The notes under the pieces were generated by a model. It was not told where the DNA came from. It saw only the letters and a list, made by a program, of their open reading frames with translations, and did no database searches. Shown here piece by piece: positions 24,484-33,363 of a stretch of 46,990 nt of DNA. Position numbers and translations under genes: made by a program. The stretch comes from Bacteroidia bacterium (GTDB lineage Bacteria > Bacteroidota > Bacteroidia > Cytophagales > Cyclobacteriaceae). Every line of letters begins with the position of its first letter. Positions within the stretch are counted from its first letter, which is position 1. The DNA is taken from NCBI GenBank assembly GCA_030425425.1, contig JAUIAO010000049.1, positions 1-46,990 of the forward strand, given 5' to 3'.

Positions 24484-24864
24484 ATGATTAAATGTAAATC
24501 AACCTTTCCAGTTGTTCTAATGGGATTGGTCATTGCGCTTACTTTTTCGCAATGTGTCTACAATGAGATTCCCGAACCTGTAATCGAATTACCTGAAGAT
24601 AGTATCAGCTTTAGCCTGGACATTCAGCCGATTTTCGAAGCGAGTTGTATCACTTGTCACAAATCCGGATCTGTTAACCCAGACCTAACATCAGGTAATT
24701 CGTATACAAATCTGATTGCTGGTAGCTATTTAAATTCCTCTGATGCGGCTTCCAGCCCATTAGTGATGAAAATAGATGGGTCCGCAGCTGGCCACAAGGA
24801 AGTCACAGCTCAGGAATTGGCCCTGATCATTGGCTGGATAGAAGAAGGAGCCAAGAACAATTAA
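24484..24864 (+). CDS. Lipoprotein with one c-type haem motif
   Basis: A 126-residue lipoprotein with signal PVVLMGLVIALTFSQC (lipidation Cys24). It has one haem-binding motif CITCH (55-59) in the setting SFSLDIQPIFEASCITCHKSGS, the pattern of cytochrome domains found in planctomycete and Bacteroidota anchored proteins, and the terminal helix LIIGWIEEGAKNN. It is probably a membrane-anchored electron carrier. It is co-oriented with the cytochrome c upstream and 16 bases from the beta-barrel gene downstream, so it is likely an operon member. Confidence 0.8.
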   Translation: MIKCKSTFPVVLMGLVIALTFSQCVYNEIPEPVIELPEDSISFSLDIQPIFEASCITCHKSGSVNPDLTSGNSYTNLIAGSYLNSSDAASSPLVMKIDGSAAGHKEVTAQELALIIGWIEEGAKNN

Positions 24865-24880
24865 CTTAAAACCTATCAAG

Positions 24881-25738
24881 ATGAAACTGAAAACAATGAT
24901 TACGCTTTTGAGTCTGACTGTAGGTTTTTTGGCAGTAGCTCAGGAGGAAGAGAAAAAAGAAGAAAAGCCGGCAAGACCTGCTTTTGAAAGCCAGTTACTG
25001 ATCGATGATCAGACGGTAATTATCCCTACTAAGAATACTCTGGAATGGGACATACAGCACAGGTTTGGAACCATAGACGATGGAAAAAATCTGGCAGGAT
25101 TATATGAAACATCCAATATCCGTTTGGGATTTACCTACAGTGTATTAGATAAATTGAACGTGGGTTTTGGTCTTACGAAAGACCGAAATTACTATGATTT
25201 CAATGCCAAATACCTGATTCTTCAACAGACAAGGAGTAATAAAATCCCTGTTAGTGTGGCCTATTACGGGCTTATTGGAATTGAGAATAGCGATCGGGCC
25301 AAAGAGATTGGTGGTTTTATAGATCAGGTATCCTATTTCAATCAGATCATGTTTGCCAGGAGGTTTAGTCCTAATTTATCACTGCAGGCATCGTTTGTTT
25401 ATTCTCATTATAACGCAGTGGTACGATGGAATAAGCAGGTAGGTGAGAGCTATGATATCTTTGGGCTGAATGTGAGTGGTCGCTACAAGTTTTCTGGCAC
25501 TATGGCCGCCATCTTTAGCTATCAAACCCCGCTGAATGATCATACAGGTACTGATGTGAGCATAGAGCCTAATTACACTTTGGGGCTGGAGATTGCTACC
25601 AGTGGTCATGCGTTCCAGGTTTTTGTGGGTAATTATTATACGTTGATTCCACAGAGAAACCTGGCTTACAATCAGAATGAACTAAATAGTTCTGGATTAT
25701 TGATTGGGTTTAATATGACTCGATTATGGAATTTTTAG
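24881..25738 (+). CDS. DUF5777 family beta-barrel protein
   Basis: A 285-residue outer-membrane protein with signal MITLLSLTVGFLAVAQ. The mature part, after an EEKKEEKP linker, begins FESQLLIDDQTVIIPTKNTLEWDIQHRFG, the N-terminal pattern of DUF5777. Alternating strands run to the end, closing with LLIGFNMTRLWNF, where the terminal Phe is typical of outer-membrane barrels. The family is often found beside cytochromes in Bacteroidota; its role is unknown. It is 16 bases downstream of the haem lipoprotein gene. A strong terminator follows. Confidence 0.85.
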   Translation: MKLKTMITLLSLTVGFLAVAQEEEKKEEKPARPAFESQLLIDDQTVIIPTKNTLEWDIQHRFGTIDDGKNLAGLYETSNIRLGFTYSVLDKLNVGFGLTKDRNYYDFNAKYLILQQTRSNKIPVSVAYYGLIGIENSDRAKEIGGFIDQVSYFNQIMFARRFSPNLSLQASFVYSHYNAVVRWNKQVGESYDIFGLNVSGRYKFSGTMAAIFSYQTPLNDHTGTDVSIEPNYTLGLEIATSGHAFQVFVGNYYTLIPQRNLAYNQNELNSSGLLIGFNMTRLWNF

Positions 25739-25762
25739 CACTTTATCACTTTGCATAAATCA

Positions 25763-25800
25763 TAGCCCTGGGAGCGCTCTCAGGGCTATAAGTATTTTTT
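25763..25800 (+). terminator. Rho-independent terminator after the DUF5777 gene
   Basis: TAGCCCTG pairs with CAGGGCTA and the stem extends inward through GAG/CTC. A T-run (25795-25800) follows after a short spacer. It closes the three-gene cytochrome/barrel operon. Confidence 0.8.
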
Positions 25801-25914
25801 AAAATGTAATAAGGAAAAACCTGCATTAAATCATAGACGGTGAGAATATGAGTCATAGCATAGGATTATATAAACCTTAATTTCAAGAAACTTTATCAAA
25901 CCAATTTTTTAAAT

Positions 25915-27033
25915 ATGAAAACGTTACGTTATTTGTTAATTTGTTGTATGGCCTTCTTTGTCCTTTGGGGATGCGAAGGGCCGGCCGGACTCGACGGTGA
26001 AGATGGAAAAGATGGAATAGACGGCATAGACGGGGTGGATGGCAAAGACGGGGTAGACGGTGGCACGGCCTCCTGTTTATCTTGTCATGATTCTGACAAC
26101 CAGACTTTGGTTGCAATACAGTTTGGGACCTCAGCGCACTCTATGGGAGCAATTGCTGTAGATTATGCAGGAGGCAGAGCCAGCTGTGCCGAGTGTCACT
26201 CTCATGAGGGATTTGTAGAATTTGCGCTGACCGGAGATGTATCAGCAAACATCGCTAATCCTAGCGCATGGGAATGTAATACCTGCCATGCTCTACACAC
26301 AGATTTTGCGGCAGATGATTATGCACTTAGACTTGCTGAACCGATTACATTCCTTGCTGGTGGGACTACCGTGGATGAAGGAAATAATAACCTTTGTATG
26401 AACTGCCATCAGTCCAGAAGAGGTGTTGGTGATTATGATAATGCAACTGAGGATCAAACAATCACCAGAACTTTTACAGGTGATGATATAGAGGTATATA
26501 AACATGCTGCAGTAGGTCCTGCAGGATCTATCACAGAATATGGTACAGATAGTGTTGTAGTAGTATTCGATGTGCCACAAGCTACTCATGCTTATATCAG
26601 CAGTACTCATGCCGGGCCACACCACGGACCACAAGGTAATGTTTGGCAGGGAGTAGGTGGTACAGTAGATGGTTCTCCATACGGAGCACACTCTGGCGGA
26701 TGTACCAAGTGTCACATGGGACCAGATAGCGGTCACAGCTTCTGGGCTGTAGAAGGAAACTGCCAGGTGGATGGATGTCACTCTTCTTCTAAGCAGGATG
26801 ATTTGGATGACTTTGCAAAGAGAGTGTCTGATGTTGGAGCAGCATTAGAAGCATTACACGCTGTACACTATTCAGACGGTGCGTATCATCCGGTATATGC
26901 CTCATTGGAGAGAGGACAGTTTAATGCTTGGTGGAACTTCATGTTGTTACTGGAAGATCGCAGCAACGGTGCACATAACCCAACATATTATGAGACCTTA
27001 TTAACTAGTATTGAAACCGAACTAGGACTATAA
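25915..27033 (+). CDS. Multihaem c-type cytochrome lipoprotein with collagen-like spacer
   Basis: A 372-residue protein with a lipoprotein signal (lipobox LWGC, Cys20). Residues 22-48 are nine G-x-y collagen-like triplets (GPAGLDGEDGKDG...). Five CxxCH motifs follow at about 54-58, 91-95, 121-125, 161-165 and 263-267, then CQVDGCH (283-289), a CX4CH form like those in cytochrome c3. Up to six haems are therefore predicted. The 170-260 part between haems has THAYISSTHAGPHHGP and may bind substrate or supply His ligands. The protein probably sits at the membrane or cell surface and passes electrons to or from something outside. The closest described family is not clear to me. Its own terminator follows. 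Confidence 0.82.
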   Translation: MKTLRYLLICCMAFFVLWGCEGPAGLDGEDGKDGIDGIDGVDGKDGVDGGTASCLSCHDSDNQTLVAIQFGTSAHSMGAIAVDYAGGRASCAECHSHEGFVEFALTGDVSANIANPSAWECNTCHALHTDFAADDYALRLAEPITFLAGGTTVDEGNNNLCMNCHQSRRGVGDYDNATEDQTITRTFTGDDIEVYKHAAVGPAGSITEYGTDSVVVVFDVPQATHAYISSTHAGPHHGPQGNVWQGVGGTVDGSPYGAHSGGCTKCHMGPDSGHSFWAVEGNCQVDGCHSSSKQDDLDDFAKRVSDVGAALEALHAVHYSDGAYHPVYASLERGQFNAWWNFMLLLEDRSNGAHNPTYYETLLTSIETELGL

Positions 27034-27066
27034 TAAGAATTATTTTTTGTAACACTTTTTTTAGAG

Positions 27067-27093
27067 GCTGCTCAGAAATGGGCAGCTTTTTTT
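27067..27093 (+). terminator. Rho-independent terminator after the multihaem cytochrome gene
   Basis: GCTGCTC pairs with GGGCAGC (one G-T pair) around a 7-base loop, followed by seven Ts (27087-27093). Confidence 0.85.
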
Positions 27094-27226
27094 GTGATAT
27101 CCTGAAGACGAAATGAATGATTATTATCATGTGAAAATGGAGTGCCTGTCATTAGCTATGTGTCTGTTAATCATTCACTTTGTACTACTGACAACCACAT
27201 AATTTCACTTTATCCCATTTAATGTT

Positions 27227-30200
27227 ATGAAGTTTTTTAAGTTCCTTTTTTCCGGAGCCTTTATGGGCATGTTGATGATTGCATTTGCCACTGCGATAGG
27301 TTATGCGACTTTTGTTGAGAATGATTATGATGCTATTACAGCGCGTATAGCGGTTTATAATGCTCCCTGGTTTGAAATGCTCATTGCCTTGATGGTGGTG
27401 AATTTTCTGGGTATGATCTATACGAAGCGACTTTACAGAAAAAGTAAGGTCAATATTCTCGCCATACACGTTGCACTGGTGATCATTATCCTGGGGGCTG
27501 GGATCACCCGATATTTTGGCTATGAAGGAGTGATGCATATCCGAAATGGTGAGACATCTAATCTTTTTCTTACTTCAGATAATTACTTGACCATCAAGGA
27601 ACTAGAGAGCGAAGATTATTTGGAGCAAAAAACATTGCTGATTTCGGATCATAGTATGAATCACTATAGTGGCCAACTCCGAGTAGACGAACAGCCGATC
27701 AGCGTGAAATTGAGCAATTACTATCCGCAGGCTATGAAAAAGCTGGTGAAATCAAACAATGGAAGTCCGAAAATCAACCTGATAGTGGGGGGAAGTGAGG
27801 CACGACATGATGTGATTTTGTCTGAAGGAGAGTCACAGGAATTTGCATTTTTTGGGATCAGCTTTGGGGATAGTACAGACCATCAGTTTATTCAGATCAT
27901 GGCCATTGATTCTTCTTTATGGATTCGAATGCCGAATCGCTGGGCAATGATGTCTCCTGACTCCATCACGTCTGAGCGATTGTCAAAGTTCGAACCTCTC
28001 GAGGTGGGTGAGGTGCAATCGTTTATGCATACTAAGTTTATGGTGAGTGAATTCTTACAGAAAGGGGATGTCGGGTATGTACCTTCAGACCAACGATTCT
28101 CAACCAGAGCATTTAAGCTATTGGTAAATGATCAGCATGTATTTTGTGGATATAATGAACCTAAACTGGCCACCGTGAACGGGAAAAAATTGGAGTTTTT
28201 TATCGGTCAGAAGGTGATAGAATTACCATTCAGTATCAAGCTCAATCGGTTTAATTTAGAACGATATCCTGGCTCTATGAGTCCATCTTCGTTTGAGAGC
28301 GATGTGGTGTTGATCGATGATCGGGTGGGCATAGAAGAGCCGCACAAAATCTTTATGAATAATGTGCTTTCTTATGAAGGTTATCGCTTTTATCAATCTT
28401 CATATGATCAGGATGAGCAAGGTACGGTACTTTCTGTGAATCATGATTTCTGGGGAACGAGGGTGACTTATTTCGGATACTTTTTACTGTTTTCCACCAT
28501 GATCCTAACATTTTTTACCAAGGGCACGAGATTCCGAAAAACTTTGGAAGTCTTAAAAGAAACTCATGAAAAGCGTCAGAAACTATTCGCAACGGTATTT
28601 ATTCTTTTAGGTCTGCTGTTTGGCTCAGTGCAAGCGCAAACTGTGTCGTCAGATCATGCTAGAGGTTTTGGGAAATTATTAGTACAGGGACAGGATGGGA
28701 GGATGATGCCTGTTAATACTCTGGCCAATCAAATCATGATCAAAGTGCACAAGAGGTCAACCTTTGAAGAGATGAATGCTGAGCAGGCTTTATTGTCTAT
28801 GATGATGGAGCCTCAACAATGGATGTCTGTTCCATTTGTGAAGGTCAATCATGATGAAGTGAAGAAAAAACTGGGTATAACCGCTGATTACGCGAGTTAT
28901 GCGGACTTTTTTGAAAGAGACGGTCATTATAAACTACAAGATGCTGCCCAGACCGCCCTGAATAAGAAGCCTGCTTTGAAGAATCAGTTTGACAAAGAAG
29001 TGATCAAGGTTAATGAGCGAATGGATATCTATTATAGTTTGATCAACGGCTCAATGCTCAAACTACTACCCTTACCCAACGACTCCAATAACACCTGGAC
29101 CACTCCAAAATCTTACGAGCGATTAGCAGGTTCTAACCCGGAAATGAAAGAAGATATTTTCTCCAATTATTTAGCCGAACTAGCTACTGCTGTACAATCC
29201 GGGGATTACTCCAATGCGGATACAAAGCTCCTACAATTGTCTGAATATCAACAAAATGTTGGGAGTGAGATAGTGCCAAATCCAAATAAGGTGAAATTGG
29301 AAGTATTCTATAATTCGGCAAATATCTTCAAGCGCCTATTTCCAGTTTATTTATTGATTGGTGTTTTTTTGGTTGGCTTGTTTTTTATTGAAATCCTCAA
29401 ACCCACTCTTCAATTTAAAACCATATCTAAAGTTTTTCTGGGCATTATTGCTGTCGCTTTTGCCTTACACACTCTCGGTTTGATTATTCGATGGTATGTG
29501 TCTGGTCATGCTCCATGGAGCAATGGCTATGAGTCGATGATTTACATATCCTGGGCTACGGTATTGGCTGGTTTTTTATTCTTTAAAAAGTCACCAATTA
29601 CTCTGGGGCTTACAGCTACTCTGGCTGGAATCACCCTGCTTACTGCACACATGAGCTGGATGGATCCTGAAATTACCAATCTCGTACCAGTACTCAAATC
29701 TTACTGGCTGACCATACATGTGGCGGCCATCACAGCCAGTTATGGATTTTTAGGACTTTCTGCATTCATTGGATTCTTCAATTTATGTTTAATGCCATTC
29801 AGAAATAAAAGCAATCAGGAACGAATCAACCTGATGATCAAGGAATTGACGCTAATCATTGAGCTTTCGCTAATGTGTGGGCTGACGCTGTTGGTAATTG
29901 GTAATTTCCTAGGAGCTATCTGGGCGAATGAATCCTGGGGAAGGTACTGGGGCTGGGATCCTAAAGAAACATGGACACTGGTGACGGTGATGTTTTACTC
30001 CTTCGTGCTACACATGAACCTCATTCCAAAACTCAAAAGCCCATTCCTCTTCAACTTCCTGTCGCTCATCGGTTTGAGTACTGTTTTGATGACCTATTTT
30101 GGAGTAAATTTTTACTTGTCTGGTTTGCATTCTTATGCCGGAGGTGACCCGGTTCCGGTACCAACATTCGTTTATTATGTGATCATAATTATTGGCATAG

Positions 30201-30301
30201 TAGCTGGTTTTGCTTCATTCAATGAGCGAATGATGAATAGTCAACAGCTAATTGAGGAGGACGAAAACATCAATGAAGAGAAAGAATTGGTAGAAGCATA
30301 A
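27227..30301 (+). CDS. ccsBA: Fused cytochrome c biogenesis protein CcsB-CcsA (system II)
   Basis: It exports haem and attaches it covalently to CxxCH motifs. The 1024 residues hold two parts. The N-terminal ResB/CcsB-like part (about 1-460) has helices near 8-25, 45-65 and 75-92, a large periplasmic domain, and a helix near 418-435. A linker region (about 450-690) has a signal-like segment FATVFILLGLLFGSVQAQ. The C-terminal CcsA part (about 700-1000) carries the haem-handling motif WGRYWGWDPKETW (904-916) and conserved periplasmic-side histidines. The fusion is usual in Bacteroidota. It follows the cytochrome genes it would serve. Confidence 0.93.
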   Translation: MKFFKFLFSGAFMGMLMIAFATAIGYATFVENDYDAITARIAVYNAPWFEMLIALMVVNFLGMIYTKRLYRKSKVNILAIHVALVIIILGAGITRYFGYEGVMHIRNGETSNLFLTSDNYLTIKELESEDYLEQKTLLISDHSMNHYSGQLRVDEQPISVKLSNYYPQAMKKLVKSNNGSPKINLIVGGSEARHDVILSEGESQEFAFFGISFGDSTDHQFIQIMAIDSSLWIRMPNRWAMMSPDSITSERLSKFEPLEVGEVQSFMHTKFMVSEFLQKGDVGYVPSDQRFSTRAFKLLVNDQHVFCGYNEPKLATVNGKKLEFFIGQKVIELPFSIKLNRFNLERYPGSMSPSSFESDVVLIDDRVGIEEPHKIFMNNVLSYEGYRFYQSSYDQDEQGTVLSVNHDFWGTRVTYFGYFLLFSTMILTFFTKGTRFRKTLEVLKETHEKRQKLFATVFILLGLLFGSVQAQTVSSDHARGFGKLLVQGQDGRMMPVNTLANQIMIKVHKRSTFEEMNAEQALLSMMMEPQQWMSVPFVKVNHDEVKKKLGITADYASYADFFERDGHYKLQDAAQTALNKKPALKNQFDKEVIKVNERMDIYYSLINGSMLKLLPLPNDSNNTWTTPKSYERLAGSNPEMKEDIFSNYLAELATAVQSGDYSNADTKLLQLSEYQQNVGSEIVPNPNKVKLEVFYNSANIFKRLFPVYLLIGVFLVGLFFIEILKPTLQFKTISKVFLGIIAVAFALHTLGLIIRWYVSGHAPWSNGYESMIYISWATVLAGFLFFKKSPITLGLTATLAGITLLTAHMSWMDPEITNLVPVLKSYWLTIHVAAITASYGFLGLSAFIGFFNLCLMPFRNKSNQERINLMIKELTLIIELSLMCGLTLLVIGNFLGAIWANESWGRYWGWDPKETWTLVTVMFYSFVLHMNLIPKLKSPFLFNFLSLIGLSTVLMTYFGVNFYLSGLHSYAGGDPVPVPTFVYYVIIIIGIVAGFASFNERMMNSQQLIEEDENINEEKELVEA

Positions 30302-30305
30302 CATA

Positions 30306-30348
30306 CGGTCAACTCATAGAAATCATTCATATCTCAGTGAGTTGACCG
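30306..30348. terminator. Long inverted repeat at the ccsBA / permease convergent junction
   Basis: CGGTCAACTCA (30306-30316) pairs perfectly with TGAGTTGACCG (30338-30348) across a 21-base loop. The right arm lies in the last codons of the permease gene. No T-run follows, so it could be a bidirectional transcript end or RNA-stabilising fold rather than a standard terminator. Confidence 0.45.
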
Positions 30349-32914
30349 GGTTGTTCTTAGCCACAAGAATAGTTTGGTAACTAGTAGCAATCAGTGCCGA
30401 AATGGTAATAAGAATTCCTGCTCCGGCATAAATCCACCAGCCGATATGAGCACGATTGGCAAATTGTTCTATCCAGATATGATGAAAATACCAGGAAATA
30501 GGTAATGCTATGAAATAGGCTACCAGAATTGATTTTAGAAATGTTTTGCTCATCAAAGTGAATATTTCCATAGTCGTAGCTCCCATTACTTTCCTGATGC
30601 CAATTTCTTTGGTTCTGCGATGAGTTTCATAAAATGCATAGGTAAACAGGCATAAAGAGGATAGTAGAAGTGCTATGATTGTAAATGAAAAATAGATTTT
30701 TCTCAGCTGCTGCTCTTTTTTGTATTGATCAGCGATTCTTGTTTCCAGCCATTCATATTCGAAAGTCCCTGATGGGTTGATTTCATTATTAAGATTTTCG
30801 AGGCTTGATATTCCGGCTGTTTCAGATCCTTCATTGAAGCGAACAAGAAACGGATCGTCTTTATAAGTTCGATATCGTAGGATGAGAGGTCTGATTTTCT
30901 GTGCCAAATGCTCATAGTGATAGTCTTTTACCACACCGATGATTTGAAAGTCAAATACTTTTCTTCCGCTAGTATTACTGGTGAGTTTGGTGTTATTAAT
31001 GTTTTCAATTTGCCAGTATTTGAGTGCAGCTTCATTTATCACCACTTTTTGCTGATTCGGTTCATCCAGCGAATCACTAAAAAACCGACCCTGGAGCAAT
31101 TCTAATCCTAATAGTTTTAGATATGAAGGATCTGCAACCATCATATTTTGTGTTGTATATTCATTGGATTCTGCGGCAACTTTCCAGGATGTTTCGTTGG
31201 TCATGGTGCTGATCGGAAGATTACCTTGGCCAAATGCCGAGACGGATGGGTTCCCGGCTAAACTGTTCTGAATATACTGATAGTTCTTTTCAGTTTCTTC
31301 TCTTTTCCAGTTTGGTGAGAGCTCGAAAAAATCGATGCTGATCACATTGGTATGCTCAATTCCGAGATCCTTGTGAAGCATATATTGGAGCTGCTTATAC
31401 ACTATCAAAGAGGCGATAATGAGTACTATTGATATGATGTACTGGAAAGTGGTGAGTGCTCTTTGCTGTATCGGAGTTTTAAAGTTCCTTGCCATAGGAT
31501 TAAGTGCAGCAAAGGACTTAAGTTGATATACCAACCAGGTTCCCAGCAATGCGGAAATCAGGATTATTGAAAAAAGAAACCCAAAGATGCTGATCACTTC
31601 CAGTGAAGGGTTTCTGTCCACATCCATTTGAAAAAATTGGGTAATAATTGGGAAAATGGATTGATAAATCGTGAAGCTAATGACCAGAGCTATTAGCAAT
31701 AAATAGAACCGACTCCAAAACACTTCTCCACTAAGAGTCCACTTGGATCCGCCAATAATATGTCGGATACCAAGATTTTTTGATTGAGCAATTTGCAGGG
31801 TAGACTGAAGGTTGTTGAATCCCAGCAAAGCGATCAGCCAAATCGTAATGGCAATGAAAATGAGTGTATTTAAATGCTTTTTATTACTCACTTTACTGAT
31901 GATGGAGGTATTCATTGCTGCATTGGCATAGCAATCCTGAAAAGGAATAAGGTATAATTCACTTTCAGGAAAGCGGTCATTATTGGTTCTGCCTGGCTTT
32001 TTAATTTTTGAGTTAAACTCCTCAATATTTAACTCAGGTTTTGTCAATACTATTTCTTGTGGAATTCTGCGCCAGAATCTCTGCGAATGTCTCGGAACGA
32101 TAAAGTCAAAATCCATGGAGGTGTTAGAGGGCATGTCTTTCAAGACCGTGGTTACCACATATTGGCCTTGCTGATCACATTTTAATTCCACAGCTTGACC
32201 GATTGGGTTTTCTTCATCAAACATTCGTTTGGCCATTGATTCGAAAATGACTACTGAAGTAGGGTTAGTCAGAGCACTTTGGTCACTACCAGCCAGAACC
32301 TCAAAATCAAACATTTCCCAAAATGTGCTATCTGCAATGAATGCTTTTCCCTTGAATTCATGATTTTTAGCGATCAGTTTGATCTCGTCTTTTTGATATA
32401 CATGTACTTGTGCCGCAGCAATTACTTCTGGCATTTCCTCATAGTTTACATGAAACATGGTCTGCAAACTGATAGAAGTGAGATCAGCTTCGGGGTTGGT
32501 TTTTACACCTGTGATGTAAAGCTGTGTTAGGTGATGATGCATCTTGTTCATGCTCAACTCGTTGCTGATCCATGACGAAATGAATTGAAAACTAAGCGCT
32601 CCCAGCACCAGCGTGATTATGCTGGCACTTGTAAGAGCCGGATGTCTGCGGAGGGTTCTGAGGGCTAGTTTGGTGTTGAATTTGAGCATGCCTATTCGGT
32701 TGAGTTTTTTATGACCGGATACTGGTTTTAGGAGAGACGGACGAATACAGTTGATAACATGGTACCAGAATAGGAGAGACCTTTTCCATTTTGGTTGCTC
32801 TTCGAGCTCGAAGTGATATTCTTCCAAATCGCCAAGTAATTCTTCTAACCAATCTGGATTGATGAGCAGGCCCAGTATTCGTTCTGCCCATTTCATGTTT
32901 CTTCCGGACATCAT
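30323..32914 (-). CDS. ABC transporter permease, MacB/FtsX type, with N-terminal prefix domain
   Basis: A permease of the type VII (MacB) group. It starts at ATG 32914, which overlaps the PadR stop as TGATG, giving 863 residues. The N-terminal prefix domain (WAERILGLLINPDWLEELLGDLEEYHFELEEQPKWKRSLLFWYHVI) is the one found in Bacteroidota and Acidobacteria permeases. FtsX-type helix groups follow, two per protein: one at about 360-500 and one at about 740-860 with RTKEIGIRKVMGATTMEIF. Two MacB periplasmic domains lie between. The matching ATPase is not in the window. Substrate is unknown; peptides, lipids or antibiotics are typical. PadR control suggests induction by a small molecule. Confidence 0.88.
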   Translation of the reverse strand: MMSGRNMKWAERILGLLINPDWLEELLGDLEEYHFELEEQPKWKRSLLFWYHVINCIRPSLLKPVSGHKKLNRIGMLKFNTKLALRTLRRHPALTSASIITLVLGALSFQFISSWISNELSMNKMHHHLTQLYITGVKTNPEADLTSISLQTMFHVNYEEMPEVIAAAQVHVYQKDEIKLIAKNHEFKGKAFIADSTFWEMFDFEVLAGSDQSALTNPTSVVIFESMAKRMFDEENPIGQAVELKCDQQGQYVVTTVLKDMPSNTSMDFDFIVPRHSQRFWRRIPQEIVLTKPELNIEEFNSKIKKPGRTNNDRFPESELYLIPFQDCYANAAMNTSIISKVSNKKHLNTLIFIAITIWLIALLGFNNLQSTLQIAQSKNLGIRHIIGGSKWTLSGEVFWSRFYLLLIALVISFTIYQSIFPIITQFFQMDVDRNPSLEVISIFGFLFSIILISALLGTWLVYQLKSFAALNPMARNFKTPIQQRALTTFQYIISIVLIIASLIVYKQLQYMLHKDLGIEHTNVISIDFFELSPNWKREETEKNYQYIQNSLAGNPSVSAFGQGNLPISTMTNETSWKVAAESNEYTTQNMMVADPSYLKLLGLELLQGRFFSDSLDEPNQQKVVINEAALKYWQIENINNTKLTSNTSGRKVFDFQIIGVVKDYHYEHLAQKIRPLILRYRTYKDDPFLVRFNEGSETAGISSLENLNNEINPSGTFEYEWLETRIADQYKKEQQLRKIYFSFTIIALLLSSLCLFTYAFYETHRRTKEIGIRKVMGATTMEIFTLMSKTFLKSILVAYFIALPISWYFHHIWIEQFANRAHIGWWIYAGAGILITISALIATSYQTILVAKNNPVNSLRYE

Positions 32915-33246
32915 CAAAGTTTTTGAATGGCAAGTTCTGGGATTTTTTGCCACAGGCTGACTTTTACATCTTTGCTTTTTTGCAATGCATTCATGCCAGA
33001 TGATGTGAGGGTAAATAGTCTTTTTCTTCTCCCTCCTCTGACTTCAGATGCTTCACCCATTTCAGATTTGAGTAGTCCTTTGGTTTCTAATCGATTCACG
33101 GTACCATGAATAGCGCCTATGGTCACCTTCCTATCGGTTTCTTCTTCTATGGCATGTTTGACGGCTAATCCATAGGCATCATCTTTTAGCATCAGTATGA
33201 TCAATAGGATCAGCTCTTCCAGCTCACCGATATGTTCTTTCTCCAT
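32914..33246 (-). CDS. PadR family transcriptional repressor
   Basis: A 110-residue winged-helix regulator with PadR features: ELEELILLIILMLKDDAYGLAVKHAIEEETDRKVTIGAIHGTVNRLETKGLLKSEMGEASEVRGGRRKRLFTLTSSGMNAL. That is the typical YGYEI-like helix, the recognition helix with GTVNRLE, and the wing with RKRLF. It is probably a short PadR-s1-like form. It is translationally coupled to the permease gene downstream (TGATG), so it likely represses its own operon. Two palindromes TTCTA-N5-TAGAA upstream are its probable operators. Confidence 0.9.
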   Translation of the reverse strand: MEKEHIGELEELILLIILMLKDDAYGLAVKHAIEEETDRKVTIGAIHGTVNRLETKGLLKSEMGEASEVRGGRRKRLFTLTSSGMNALQKSKDVKVSLWQKIPELAIQKL

Positions 33247-33252
33247 GATATA

Positions 33253-33267
33253 TTCTATTTAGTAGAA
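33253..33267. promoter_or_regulatory. PadR operator site A
   Basis: TTCTATTTAGTAGAA is a perfect 5-bp-arm palindrome with a 5-base centre, starting 6 bases upstream of the PadR start codon. The pair with site B supports it as a genuine operator. Confidence 0.65.
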
Positions 33268-33294
33268 CAAATATACGTGGCTCATATTTATATG

Positions 33295-33309
33295 TTCTAT
33301 TTTGTAGAA
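33295..33309. promoter_or_regulatory. PadR operator site B
   Basis: TTCTATTTTGTAGAA matches site A in 14 of 15 bases and lies exactly 42 bp away, four helical turns, so both sites face the same side of the DNA. Confidence 0.65.
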
Positions 33310-33318
33310 AAAATATTC

Positions 33319-33347
33319 AAAAAAAGCGCGTTGTTTATAACGCGCTT
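33319..33347 (-). terminator. Rho-independent terminator after the ferredoxin/NrfD operon
   Basis: AAGCGCGTT pairs with AACGCGCTT (9 bp) around a 6-base loop, followed on the minus strand by seven Ts (33319-33325). It ends the 36566-33364 operon just before the PadR promoter. Confidence 0.85.
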
Positions 33348-33363
33348 CATTCCGTTTGACTTA

